DNA from: Cellulomonas gilvus ATCC 13127
Lineage (GTDB): Bacteria; Actinomycetota; Actinomycetes; Actinomycetales; Cellulomonadaceae
Direction: 5' to 3'
Length of the DNA: 64,000 nucleotides
NCBI RefSeq assembly: GCF_000218545.1
Contig: NC_015671.1
Coordinates: forward strand, 3,462,442-3,526,441
Numbering within the stretch: the stretch's first letter is position 1; every line of letters starts with the position of its first letter. The notes beneath the pieces were generated by a model. The model made no database searches. It worked only from the letters and a program-made list of their open reading frames with translations, and had not been told where the DNA came from. Shown one piece after another: positions 1 through 9,462 of the stretch. Both the position numbers and the translations under genes were made by a program.

Positions 1-599
1 GCGTCGAACGTCCAGTGCGGCAGATAGGTGCCGCGGATCGACTCGGTGTCCCCGACCTTCTTGAGCGCGCCCGGCGCGAACCACCGCGAGCGCACCCACG
101 TCCGGAACGAGTCCCGGGCCGCGCGGCTGTCCACCGTGAACGGCAGCACGCCCTCCGGTGCGATCACACCGTCGGGGTTCGTGACGGCGACCAGGTTGCC
201 GCCGCAGAACTGACAGCGCCCGGCGACGTCCTTGGTCTCGGTGCGGGCACCGCAGCCGTCGCAGGCGAGCACCTGCCCGCCGATCGAGGCGACCTGGTAG
301 CCGCGGTTGCCCGCGAGCCACTGCTCGTACGAGTGCTCGGAGACGGCCTCGTGCGCGTCGTGCTCGATCTCCTGGCGGTACCCGCAGGACCCGCAGACGA
401 GCGCGCCCTCGGCGGCACCGTAGGCGAGCGCCGCACCGCACACCGGGCAGCGGCCGTCCGCGACGGGTGCAGTGGCCTCGTCCCACCCCGGGGCGCCGAG
501 GTCGTCGGACGGGGTCGCGGCCGGCGCGTCCGACGCGGTGGGCAGGGGCGGCGGCTCCGGTGCGCCGGGCAACGGCGGGGGGACGTGCGACTCGGACAC
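1..599 (-). CDS. Zinc-ribbon protein, YdjG-like (3' part outside window)
   Basis: The reading frame runs from a GTG at 599 off the left edge, so only the first 199 residues are visible. After a Pro/Ala-rich start of about 50 residues there are two CxxC-type zinc ribbons: CPVCG with CGSCG at about residues 55-80, and CDGCG with CQFCG at about 120-145. Only 5 bases separate it from the SPFH gene upstream, so the two are probably one operon. In Bacillus subtilis the SPFH protein YdjI sits beside YdjG, a zinc-ribbon membrane protein that works with PspA in envelope stress; by analogy this may be a membrane-anchored partner. The membrane part, if any, lies outside the window. The frame has no ATG, so the start rests on context and on absence of an upstream alternative. 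Confidence 0.75.
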   Translation of the reverse strand, partial: MSESHVPPPLPGAPEPPPLPTASDAPAATPSDDLGAPGWDEATAPVADGRCPVCGAALAYGAAEGALVCGSCGYRQEIEHDAHEAVSEHSYEQWLAGNRGYQVASIGGQVLACDGCGARTETKDVAGRCQFCGGNLVAVTNPDGVIAPEGVLPFTVDSRAARDSFRTWVRSRWFAPGALKKVGDTESIRGTYLPHWTFD

Positions 600-604
600 C
601 GGCG

Positions 605-1738
605 TCAGGCTCCCGTCGGCGGGACGGGCGGCAGCGGCGGAGGCGTCGCGGCGAACAGGGCGCCGAGCTGCGGGACGTCACCCGCGGGCGTCCAGGCGGC
701 CAGGCCCTGCTTCCACACCAGCGTCTCGCGCGTGACCTGCCCCGCACGCACCTGGGCACCGAGGTCCTCGGGCGTGACCGGACCGGCCTGCGTGCCGGCG
801 ACGGCGTAGAACCACATCTCGTCGGTCACCGGCAGCGGCGGCGGACCGCCGGCCGCGGGTGCCGCGGCGGTCCGGGGCGCGTTGGCGGCCTGGATGGACT
901 GGGCCATCTGCGTGCCCATCGCCATCCCGACGCCTAGGCCCAGGCCCTCGCCGGCACCGCCCGGGTTGTTCGCGGCGTCGCCGATCGCGTTCGCGGTCTG
1001 GAACCGCGTGTACTGGTCCAGGTCGCCCAGCACGCCCATCTGGGTGCGCTTGTCGAGCGCGGCCTCCACCTCGGGCGGCAACGACACGTTCTCGATGACG
1101 AACCGGGGGATCTTGACGCCGTACTCGGCGAGCTCGGCGGTCAGGGCGGGCGCGAGCTTGGCGGACAGCGACTGCTGGTTCGCGGCCAGGTCCAGCATGG
1201 CGATCCCGGAGCTCGCGATCGCGGGCGCCAGGTGGCCGATGATGTTCTGGCGGAAGAACTCGCCGATCTCGTCGGTGCGGAAGTTGGAGTCCGTGCCCAC
1301 CAGCTGGCGCAGCAGCGCGGACGGGTCCGCGACCTGCAGCGCGTACGTGCCGAACGCGCGCAGCCGGACCATCCCGAACTCGGGGTCGCGCAGCGTGATC
1401 GGGTGCTGCGTCCCCCACTTGAAGTCCGTGAACTGACGCGTCGCGACGAAGTACACCTCGGCCTTGAACGGCGAGTTGAAACCGTACTTCCAGCCCTTGA
1501 GCGTGGTGAGGATGGGCAGGTTCTTGGTCTCGAGCACGTAGCGGCCCGGGCCGAACACGTCGGCGATCTGGCCCTCGTTCTCGAAGACGGCCACCTGGCC
1601 CTCGCGGACGATCAGCTGGGCCTCGTTCTTGATCTCGTTCCCCTGCCGGGGGAACCGCCACACGATCGTGTCCCTGCTGTCGTCCAGGAACTCGATGATG
1701 TCGATCAGCTGCCCGCGCAGCTTGTCAGCGAAGCCCAT
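605..1738 (-). CDS. SPFH-domain protein with C-terminal GYF_2 domain (YdjI-like)
   Basis: 377 residues. Residues 1-245 match the SPFH (stomatin/prohibitin/flotillin-like, 'virion core protein') family: an N-terminal membrane-proximal part followed by a repeated alpha/beta band with segments such as VIENVSLPPEVEAALDKRT. A Gly/Ala/Met-rich stretch (about 255-305) links to a GYF_2-type domain at about 308-355, recognisable from EMWFYAVAGTQAGPV and the later VWKQGLAAWTPA. The tail is proline-rich. The ATG is preceded by GAAGGAG. Proteins of this kind assemble at membranes under envelope stress; the coupled downstream zinc-ribbon gene supports that role. The GYF_2 domain is probably a protein-protein interaction module. 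Exact function is inference. Confidence 0.85.
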   Translation of the reverse strand: MGFADKLRGQLIDIIEFLDDSRDTIVWRFPRQGNEIKNEAQLIVREGQVAVFENEGQIADVFGPGRYVLETKNLPILTTLKGWKYGFNSPFKAEVYFVATRQFTDFKWGTQHPITLRDPEFGMVRLRAFGTYALQVADPSALLRQLVGTDSNFRTDEIGEFFRQNIIGHLAPAIASSGIAMLDLAANQQSLSAKLAPALTAELAEYGVKIPRFVIENVSLPPEVEAALDKRTQMGVLGDLDQYTRFQTANAIGDAANNPGGAGEGLGLGVGMAMGTQMAQSIQAANAPRTAAAPAAGGPPPLPVTDEMWFYAVAGTQAGPVTPEDLGAQVRAGQVTRETLVWKQGLAAWTPAGDVPQLGALFAATPPPLPPVPPTGA

Positions 1739-1822
1739 GTCCCCACTCCTTCGTCCGGTGCACGACGACCTTAGGGCCTGCCGCAGCCCCGAGGGAGGAG
1801 TCGGCGCAGATCGGTGGACGAC

Positions 1823-2989
1823 TCACCCGGCCGCGCACGCACGCTGCATGAGCACCACGCGGAACCCGGGACGTTCGGACTCCCCGACGGCCTCGAACCC
1901 CCAGGACCGGTAGAGCGCGTCGAGGTGCGGGTTGCTCGCGCGGTGGTCGAGCCGCAGCCACACGGCACCTGCCCGCTGCGCGCGCGCATGGGCCCACTCG
2001 ACGAGCGCGCGGCCCAGCCCTCGCCCGCCGGCACGCCGCGCCACCATCAGGCCGTGCACGTACAGCGCGGGGGTCGTGTCCTCGCCCCAGTACTCGGGGT
2101 CGGCCGGGACCACGCGCACCGTGGCGAGCACGCCCTCGTCGTCCTCCACCACCCACCACTGCCCGGCGGCGACCTGTGCGGCGACCCGCTCGCGCGGCAG
2201 CGAGCCCACGGGCCACTGGTCGATGCCGCGCTCGGCCATCCACTCCTCGAGGTCGCGCCGCAGCGCGTGGACCGCCGCGACGTCGCCGGGCCCCGCGGGC
2301 CGGGGCGTCATGCCGGCCGTCCGCCCGGCCGCGAGCGCGGCCTCGTCGTCGCGCCCGCCGACGACGACGAGGTCCGCACGCGACGCCGTCGCCTCCACCA
2401 GCGCGGCGTTGCGGCCGTCGACGTCCCGCGCCCACGCCAGCGCGGCGTGCTCGGTGCGCCCGTGCCGGACGTGCCGCTCCACCAGGCGCCGCTCGCGCTC
2501 GTCGGACGGCGTCGCGACGAACCACGCCTCGTCCAGGAGGTCCCGCACGCGACCCCACGGCTCGTCGGCCACCAGCAGGTAGTTGCCCTCCACGACGACG
2601 ACCTCGTGCCCGGGCTCGACGGCGACCTCGGCGGCCACCGGCTCGTCGACCTCGCGACGGAACCCCGGTGCGTACACGGTGTGCGCCGTCTCGTCGCGGA
2701 CGCGGCGCAGCAGGGCGACGAAGCCCCAGGCGTCGAACGTGTCGGGCGCGCCCTTGCGGTCGCGCCGCCCCAGCGCGTCGAGCGTCGCGTTGGCGAGGTG
2801 GAAGCCGTCCATCGGCACGTGCGCGGCGCGCCCACCCAGCGCGCGCACGAGCGACTCGGCGAGCGTCGTCTTGCCCGCGCCAGGACTGCCCGCGATGCCG
2901 ACGACCACGCGCCGGCCCGCCGCCCCGTGCAGAGCTCGCACGCGCGCGGCGAGCAGGTCCAGGTCCGCGACGTCCGCGCGGTCGGGCAT
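1823..2989 (-). CDS. Fused nucleoside-kinase-like P-loop protein and GNAT acetyltransferase
   Basis: 388 residues in a single frame. Residues 1-226 form a uridine-kinase/FrcK-like P-loop kinase, with Walker A GIAGSPGAGKTT, the substrate loop VPMDGFHLAN and VVVEGNYLL. Residues 227-388 form a GNAT N-acetyltransferase, with the acetyl-CoA loop VARRAGGRGLGRALVEWA and the typical DALYRSWGFEAVG end. No stop separates them, but an internal ATG (2311) starts the GNAT domain precisely, so a second product from internal initiation is possible. The start chosen is ATG 2989; an in-frame GTG two codons upstream is an alternative. The substrates are unknown. The next gene upstream is on the opposite strand. 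Confidence 0.82.
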   Translation of the reverse strand: MPDRADVADLDLLAARVRALHGAAGRRVVVGIAGSPGAGKTTLAESLVRALGGRAAHVPMDGFHLANATLDALGRRDRKGAPDTFDAWGFVALLRRVRDETAHTVYAPGFRREVDEPVAAEVAVEPGHEVVVVEGNYLLVADEPWGRVRDLLDEAWFVATPSDERERRLVERHVRHGRTEHAALAWARDVDGRNAALVEATASRADLVVVGGRDDEAALAAGRTAGMTPRPAGPGDVAAVHALRRDLEEWMAERGIDQWPVGSLPRERVAAQVAAGQWWVVEDDEGVLATVRVVPADPEYWGEDTTPALYVHGLMVARRAGGRGLGRALVEWAHARAQRAGAVWLRLDHRASNPHLDALYRSWGFEAVGESERPGFRVVLMQRACAAG

Positions 2990-3085
2990 GTCCACCCCCG
3001 GAGCGTGCCACCACCGGGGCCGCGGTGCCGCGTGCCGGCGGGTGGCGCGGCAGGATGGGGGTCCGGACCGGAGGGCGGAGGCCAG

Positions 3086-3568
3086 ATGACGGACGACGAC
3101 GAGGGCCGGCTGCGCGCGCTGGTCGCGGAGCTGGAGGCGCAGCGCGGCGAGCTGGTGCTGGACCGGTTCACGCACGACGACGCGTGGGAGCTCGGCAGCT
3201 GGCTGTGGCGCACGGCCGTCGAGCGGGACCTGCCCGTCGCGATCAGCATCCGGCACGGCGAGCAGCGCGTGTTCGCGGCCGCGCGGCCGGGCACGTCGGC
3301 CGACAACGACGCGTGGATCGAGCGCAAGGAGCGGCTGGTCCGCCGCTGCGCGACCGCGTCGTTCCTGGTCGGCCGGCGGCTCGCGCTGTCCGGCGGACGG
3401 CTCGAGGACGCGGGGATGGACCCGCTGCTGCACGCCGCGGCCGGCGGGTGCGTCCCGGTGGTGGTGCGGGACGTGGGGATGGTCGGCACCGTCACGGTCT
3501 CCGGGCTGCCGCAGGCCGACGACCACGCGCTCGTCGTCGAGGCCTTGCGCGCGCTGCACGCGCGCTGA
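3086..3568 (+). CDS. Heme-degrading/UPF0303 (DUF336-like) family protein
   Basis: 160 residues. The pattern AISIRHGEQRVFAAARPGT, the WIERKERLVRRC helix and the ending VPVVVRDVGMVGTVTVSGL are typical of the small GlcG/HbpS/UPF0303 fold, which members use to bind heme, cobalamin or small ligands. The ATG at 3086 follows a GGAGGGCGGAGG-type ribosome site. It stands alone: divergent from the kinase fusion and convergent with the xylanase, with a strong hairpin after its stop. Naming it heme-degrading follows the usual family label; nothing here proves the ligand. Confidence 0.8.
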   Translation: MTDDDEGRLRALVAELEAQRGELVLDRFTHDDAWELGSWLWRTAVERDLPVAISIRHGEQRVFAAARPGTSADNDAWIERKERLVRRCATASFLVGRRLALSGGRLEDAGMDPLLHAAAGGCVPVVVRDVGMVGTVTVSGLPQADDHALVVEALRALHAR

Positions 3569-3591
3569 CCCCGACCCCTCCCACTGACGTA

Positions 3592-3632
3592 CCGGACGGA
3601 CGCGGCACCGTGCGCGCGCCGCGTCCGTCCGG
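3592..3632. terminator. Bidirectional hairpin terminator
   Basis: Perfect 15-bp arms CCGGACGGACGCGGC (3592-3606) and GCCGCGTCCGTCCGG (3618-3632) around an 11-base loop. It sits between two convergent genes, so it can serve both strands. Confidence 0.75.
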
Positions 3633-3648
3633 GTCCGTGCTCAGCAGG

Positions 3649-5157
<1,509 letters not shown>

Positions 5158-5160
5158 TCA

Positions 5161-5176
5161 TCCGAAGCGTTTCATC
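5161..5176. promoter_or_regulatory. Possible LacI-family operator upstream of the xylanase
   Basis: GAAGCGTTTC (5164-5173) is an imperfect palindrome with a central CG, the usual shape of LacI/GalR operators, 106 bp upstream of the xylanase start. Sugar-responsive LacI regulators commonly control such genes in actinobacteria. Short and unverified. Confidence 0.3.
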
Positions 5177-5282
5177 ACCCGATGGGGTGACATCGCCCGC
5201 TGTGTGCGTGCTCCAGCACCATCAGTTCCGCGTGAGGTGCACCCTCTCGGACCCGGCGGGTATCGGGATGTCGTCCGATGGA

Positions 5283-5735
5283 TCAGACCGCGGTCAGGCG
5301 GTGCACCTCGATGCGGACGCGGCCCTCGTCGAGCCGCGGCTCCAGCAGACCCACGTACGCGCCCGTCCGCAGCGCGACGGGACCGTCATCACCCACGTCG
5401 AACCGGGGGCTGGTGAGGATCGGCACCGACGGCTCGGGCTCGTGCAGCGCGGTGTTGAGCACCGAGACCACGGCACCGTCGGCCAGGCGCAGCTCGTAGC
5501 GCGCCCACAGCTCGACCGAGCCGTCGGGGTGCTCGAGGTTCCAGTCGGCGCCGCCGGGCAGCACCACGCCCTCGATGCTGCCGTTCACCGTCCCGCCGAC
5601 CACCGGGATGACCCTGCGCCGACCCGTGGGCGTCATCCCCACGTCCACGACCTCGCCCAGCAGCGCGTCGATCGTGAACAGCCACTGCGCCCCCACGCGA
5701 CCCGGCCCGCTCGCGTCCCGTGGGATCGTCGGCAC
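5283..5735 (-). CDS. DUF3237 family protein
   Basis: 150 residues. The repeated pattern of DUF3237 beta-barrel proteins is visible: GRRRVIPVVGGTVNGSIEG near residue 38, then PGGADWNLEHPDGSVELWARYELRLADGAVV and a C-terminal YVGLLEPRLDEGRVRIEVHRL. The family has no established enzyme activity. It lies alone, with its start about 100 bases from the divergent P450 gene. Confidence 0.85.
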   Translation of the reverse strand: MPTIPRDASGPGRVGAQWLFTIDALLGEVVDVGMTPTGRRRVIPVVGGTVNGSIEGVVLPGGADWNLEHPDGSVELWARYELRLADGAVVSVLNTALHEPEPSVPILTSPRFDVGDDGPVALRTGAYVGLLEPRLDEGRVRIEVHRLTAV

Positions 5736-5861
5736 GGTGGCCCCCTTCCTCGTCGGGTCGGCGACGCGGGCGGCGTGGCCAGCGGCAATCTACCGAGTGC
5801 GGCGCGCCACCCGTGACCGCCCGGGCTGCCTCCTGGCGCGCCCGGGGCCAGGATGGGCGGC

Positions 5862-7061
5862 GTGAGCGAGCACGAGCCGGCCGACGAGCTCAGCCCCGAC
5901 GCCCCCGCACACGGCCACGGCGGCCCGCACGCCGACTGGAACCCGCGCGGCCCCCGTGTACGGCGTGATCCCGTGGCCGCCTACGACGCGTTGCGTGCCC
6001 AGTGCCCCGTGGCGCGCGGGCCCGACGGCGCGTGGACAGTGTTCTCGCACGCCGACGTCATGCGCGTCGCCTTGGACCACGAGACGTTCTCCAATGCCGT
6101 CTCGCGCCACCTCCAGGTGCCGAACGGACTCGACGGTCCCGAGCACACCGCGTTCCGTGCGCTGGTCGAGCGCTTCTTCACACCCGAGCGCATAGCCGAG
6201 CTGGCGCCCGCGGTCACGCGCGTGGCCGACGAGCTCGCGGCCACCCTCGTCGTCCCCGGGACGGTCGACGCGGTGGCGCTCGGTGCACGGTTCGCGGTGC
6301 GGGCCCAGAGCGTCTGGCTGGGGTGGCCCGCGTCGCTCGAGGAGGAGCTGCTCGACTGGGTCGCCGCCAACCGGGACGCGACGCGTTCGCGCGACCAGGT
6401 GCGCACGCGCGACGTGGCGCTGCGCTTCGACGCGATCATCCGCGCCCTGACCGACGCGCGCCGGGCCACGCCGCGCGCGGACGTCACCACGGAGCTGCTG
6501 CGCACCCGCGTCGGCGGGCGGACGCTGACCGACGACGAGGTCGTCTCCGTCCTGCGCAACTGGACCGGCGGGGACCTCGGCTCGATCGCGCTGTGCACCG
6601 GCGTGGTGCTGGCGCACCTGGCCGACGACCCGCGCCTGCAGGACCGCGTGCGCGACGGCGTCAGCGACCGGGAGCTCGACGCGATCGTCGACGAGACGCT
6701 CCGCCTCGACGACCCGTTCGTGAGCAACCGACGCGTCGCCACGCGCCCGGTCGAGCTCGGCGGGCGGCGCATCGCCGCGGGTGACCGCGTCGTGATGAGC
6801 TGGACCGCGGCCAACCGCGACGAGCGCGTGTTCGGCCCGCCCGAGCGCTTCGACCCCGTAGGCCACGCGCCGTACAACCTGGTCTACGGCATCGGCAAGC
6901 ACGTGTGCCCCGGCCGGCCGCTGGCCACGCTCGAGCTGCGGGTCCTGGTCCGCGCGCTCCTGCGCGTCACCACCGCGATCCGGTCCGCACCCGACGCCGC
7001 GCGCACGCGCGAGCTGCCACCCGCGGGCGGCTACCAGCACGTGCCGCTCGCGCTGACCTGA
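5862..7061 (+). CDS. Cytochrome P450 with atypical I-helix
   Basis: About 399 residues from GTG 5862; an ATG three codons earlier (5853) is possible but has no spacing for a ribosome site. The heme-thiolate motif is YGIGKHVCPGRPLA near residue 345 and the ExxR pair is in DETLRLDDPF. The I-helix reads TGGDLGSIALCTG where most P450s have AGxET(T), so the usual acid-alcohol pair that activates oxygen is absent. The N-terminus is His/Asp-rich (HGHGGPHADWNPRG). No ferredoxin gene lies nearby. It is probably a soluble oxidoreductase that relies on different oxygen chemistry or outside redox partners; the substrate is unknown. Confidence 0.92.
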   Translation: MSEHEPADELSPDAPAHGHGGPHADWNPRGPRVRRDPVAAYDALRAQCPVARGPDGAWTVFSHADVMRVALDHETFSNAVSRHLQVPNGLDGPEHTAFRALVERFFTPERIAELAPAVTRVADELAATLVVPGTVDAVALGARFAVRAQSVWLGWPASLEEELLDWVAANRDATRSRDQVRTRDVALRFDAIIRALTDARRATPRADVTTELLRTRVGGRTLTDDEVVSVLRNWTGGDLGSIALCTGVVLAHLADDPRLQDRVRDGVSDRELDAIVDETLRLDDPFVSNRRVATRPVELGGRRIAAGDRVVMSWTAANRDERVFGPPERFDPVGHAPYNLVYGIGKHVCPGRPLATLELRVLVRALLRVTTAIRSAPDAARTRELPPAGGYQHVPLALT

Positions 7062-7077
7062 ACTCAGGTCCGGCGCG

Positions 7078-7686
7078 TCACAGCGCAGCCAGGAGGTTGG
7101 CCATCTCGGCGATCTCCGCGGTCTGCGCGTCGATGACCGTGCGCGCGAGCGCCAGGGCGTCGGGGTTGGCCCCGTGCTCGATCTCGCTCTCCGCCATCTC
7201 GATCGCGCCCTCGTGGTGCGCGGTCATCAGCTCGAGGAAGCGCCGGTCGAACTCCTGCCCGGACAGCTGCTCGAGCGCGCCCATCGCGCCCGCCTGGTCC
7301 ATGCCGTCCATGTCCATGCCGCCGTGATCCATCCCGCCGTGCCCCATGGCGTCCGGGCCGGGCTCACCCCATGCCTCGAGCCACCCGGTCATCAGGTCGA
7401 TCTCCGGCCCCTGCGCGGCCGAGATCCGCTCGGCCAGCGCGACGACGTCGGGGCTCTGCGCCGCGCTCTGAGCCAGCTCCGCCATCTCGAGTGCACCCTC
7501 GTGGTGGACGATCATCATCTGAGCGAACGCGGCGTCCGCGTCGTTGTGGGTCGCGGTCGCCTCCGCGGTGGCCGACGAGGACGCGACGGCCGGGCCGGAG
7601 GTCTGGTCGTTCGCGCAGCCCGCGAGCGTCAGCGTGAGTGCGGCCGCGAGCGCGGCGGCGGCGAGCCGGTGCCGAGTGGTGGTCAT
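7078..7686 (-). CDS. DUF305 lipoprotein
   Basis: 202 residues from ATG 7686. A lipoprotein signal with lipobox TLAGC at about residue 25 is followed by a Ser/Ala/Thr-rich spacer and two DUF305 halves: MMIVHHEGALEMAELA and LMTAHHEGAIEMAESEI. A Met/His/Asp-rich insert (GHGGMDHGGMDMDGMD) lies between them. DUF305 is a four-helix ferritin-like fold, and the paired HHEGA motifs plus the Met/His cluster suggest copper or other metal binding at the cell surface. It is convergent with the P450 gene, with only 16 bases between. Confidence 0.93.
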   Translation of the reverse strand: MTTTRHRLAAAALAAALTLTLAGCANDQTSGPAVASSSATAEATATHNDADAAFAQMMIVHHEGALEMAELAQSAAQSPDVVALAERISAAQGPEIDLMTGWLEAWGEPGPDAMGHGGMDHGGMDMDGMDQAGAMGALEQLSGQEFDRRFLELMTAHHEGAIEMAESEIEHGANPDALALARTVIDAQTAEIAEMANLLAAL

Positions 7687-7758
7687 CCATCCACCCTCAC
7701 CCACGATCAGCGCGCGGTCACTGATCGTTCGATCAAGGTTCCGTGAAGGCTGCGCCCG

Positions 7759-8349
7759 TCAGCGCTTGTAGACCCAGTGCCACGGCTCGCGCGGTGTGTC
7801 CTCCTCGAAGCCGAACTGCCCGGCGTGGGACCGCATCCAGGCTTGGGCGCGGTCGCCCAGCCCGAGGTCGAGCGCGAGTCCCCAGCCGTGCGGGCTGGTC
7901 CCGGGCACGGCCGCGAGGCCGCCCTGCGAGTACAAGCCCTTGCGCGCCGCGACATCCACCTGCGCCTCGTAGGACCGGTAGGAGTCGGTGATGCCGATCT
8001 GGACCCCGTCGCGCCGCGCCGCGGCCAGGAGCTGCTCGAACGCCTGCGCCGCCGGCGCCCACAGCCGGTGCCCGGTCGAGCCGACCGTGGCGAGTGCGTC
8101 CGCCGGGATCCGGCCGTTGCCGTAGCGGGCCAGGTCAGCCGGGACGCCGTCGGCGTTGCGGACGCTCGTCGGCACGCTCGTCTGCGTTGTCGGCGGTGCC
8201 GTCGCGACCTCGCGCGTCACGGCCGACGCCAGCGCGTCGGCGAACGTCCGGGCGCTCGCCGACGGTGCCGCGGCGGGCGCCGGGCTCATGGTCGCCAGGT
8301 TGCTGCGGATGTCGGCGATGCGCTGGGTGATACCGGTCATCGAGTCCAC
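7759..8349 (-). CDS. M15-family D-Ala-D-Ala carboxypeptidase-like protein
   Basis: 196 residues. The VanY-type M15 zinc peptidase core occupies about residues 95-196, with ITDSYRSYEAQ, SPHGWGLALDLGL (His and Asp ligands) and the final EPWHWVYKR (third His). Residues 1-90 are Ala/Ser/Thr-rich with a helical start (ITQRIADIRSNLATM) and no clear signal peptide. The GTG at 8349 is chosen because AGGAGG ends 5 bases upstream; the ATG at 8340 is too far. It should trim peptidoglycan stem peptides if exported. Confidence 0.9.
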   Translation of the reverse strand: MDSMTGITQRIADIRSNLATMSPAPAAAPSASARTFADALASAVTREVATAPPTTQTSVPTSVRNADGVPADLARYGNGRIPADALATVGSTGHRLWAPAAQAFEQLLAAARRDGVQIGITDSYRSYEAQVDVAARKGLYSQGGLAAVPGTSPHGWGLALDLGLGDRAQAWMRSHAGQFGFEEDTPREPWHWVYKR

Positions 8350-8461
8350 GCGGACCTCCTCACGCCATGCCCATCGGCGGGCGGTGCGCACTGTTGACCG
8401 GACGGGCGCTCCTTCGCAGGACCCTCACACGGCCCGCGCCCACTCCGCGGCGCGGTGCCGG

Positions 8462-8866
8462 TCAGGCCGGGCCCGCCTCCATGATCTGCTTGAGCCGCGC
8501 GAGGTCGGCGGTGACCAGCTGCTCGTCGCGGTCGAGCTCGTCGTCGGTCATGCCCGCGCCGCGGCGCAGCGTGAACACGACCTCGCTCTGGTCGCCGACG
8601 GCGAGCACCCGCAGCGGCACGTCGACGACCTCACCGGTCGGGGTCACCACCCGGTGGTCGAGCACGCCCAGGTCGTTGTGGGGGGCGAACGTCACCTGCA
8701 CGCGCCCGTGCGGGGTCTCGACGAACCACGCGTCGTCGACGCGGTGCACCTCGGTGCCCAGCCCGGGCGCCCAGCGCGGCAGGTTCGCGGGGTCCGCCAC
8801 GAACGCGTAGACCTCCTGCTGCGGGCGGGCGACGAACACGCTCAGGTGCCGCGACTCGTGGGTCAT
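8462..8866 (-). CDS. SRPBCC (START-like) family protein
   Basis: 134 residues. Begins with the typical SRPBCC opening, LSVFVARPQQEVYAFVADPANLPRWAPG, followed by alternating strands and a C-terminal helix DEQLVTADLARLKQIME. This fold makes a deep hydrophobic cavity for lipids or aromatic ligands. The reading frame continues open far upstream, but ATG 8866 gives the normal family length. It is divergent from the OsmC gene with 123 bases between. No ligand can be assigned. Confidence 0.88.
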   Translation of the reverse strand: MTHESRHLSVFVARPQQEVYAFVADPANLPRWAPGLGTEVHRVDDAWFVETPHGRVQVTFAPHNDLGVLDHRVVTPTGEVVDVPLRVLAVGDQSEVVFTLRRGAGMTDDELDRDEQLVTADLARLKQIMEAGPA

Positions 8867-8989
8867 CGGCCCAGGCTGCCACGCCTCGCACGTCGGCACG
8901 CGGCGACTCTGGCGCGCAGGGCCACCGCCGCTCAGACTGGGCACATCCCGGCGGCGCCCTCCGGCCCGCCCGTGGGAAGGAGCGCCCGC

Positions 8990-9409
8990 GTGGAGTACAC
9001 GGCCTCGGTCCGCACCGGCGCGGACGGTCACGACGTCACCGTCGGAGTCGGCGGGCAGGACCGCACGCTCACGCTGCCCGCGCGCGAGGGCAGCTCGGGC
9101 TCGGCCGTCAGCGGCGGTGAGCTGCTGTTCCTCGCGCTCGCCACCTGCTGCGCCAACGACGTGTTCCGGGAGGCCGCCAGCCGGTCCCTGCCCGTCGAGT
9201 CCGTCGCGGTCGAGGTCACGGGCCAGTTCGACGCACCCGGCGCCCGGGCGCGGGACGTGACGTACCGCGTCAGCGTCGTCTCCCCCGCGCCCGAGGACCA
9301 GGTGCGCGCGCTCGTCGCGCACGTCGACGCGATCGCCGAGGTGCACGGCTCATTGCGCCACGGGACGCCGGTGACGCTCACGGACGTCGACGTCCGTGGC
9401 ACCGCGTAG
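8990..9409 (+). CDS. OsmC family protein
   Basis: 139 residues. The family core is visible: GSAVSGGELLFLALATCCANDVFREAASR, with the conserved Cys pair (CC near residue 52), then VEVTGQF and VSVVSPAPEDQVRAL. OsmC/Ohr proteins detoxify organic hydroperoxides with such cysteines; however, Ohr proteins place them in two helices, so the substrate is uncertain. The GTG at 8990 follows GGGAAGGAG. Confidence 0.85.
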   Translation: MEYTASVRTGADGHDVTVGVGGQDRTLTLPAREGSSGSAVSGGELLFLALATCCANDVFREAASRSLPVESVAVEVTGQFDAPGARARDVTYRVSVVSPAPEDQVRALVAHVDAIAEVHGSLRHGTPVTLTDVDVRGTA

Positions 9410-9462
9410 CGGCGCCCGGTATTCGGGAGACCGCCCGCGCGGCGGCCCGCTAGCGTGCCGGG

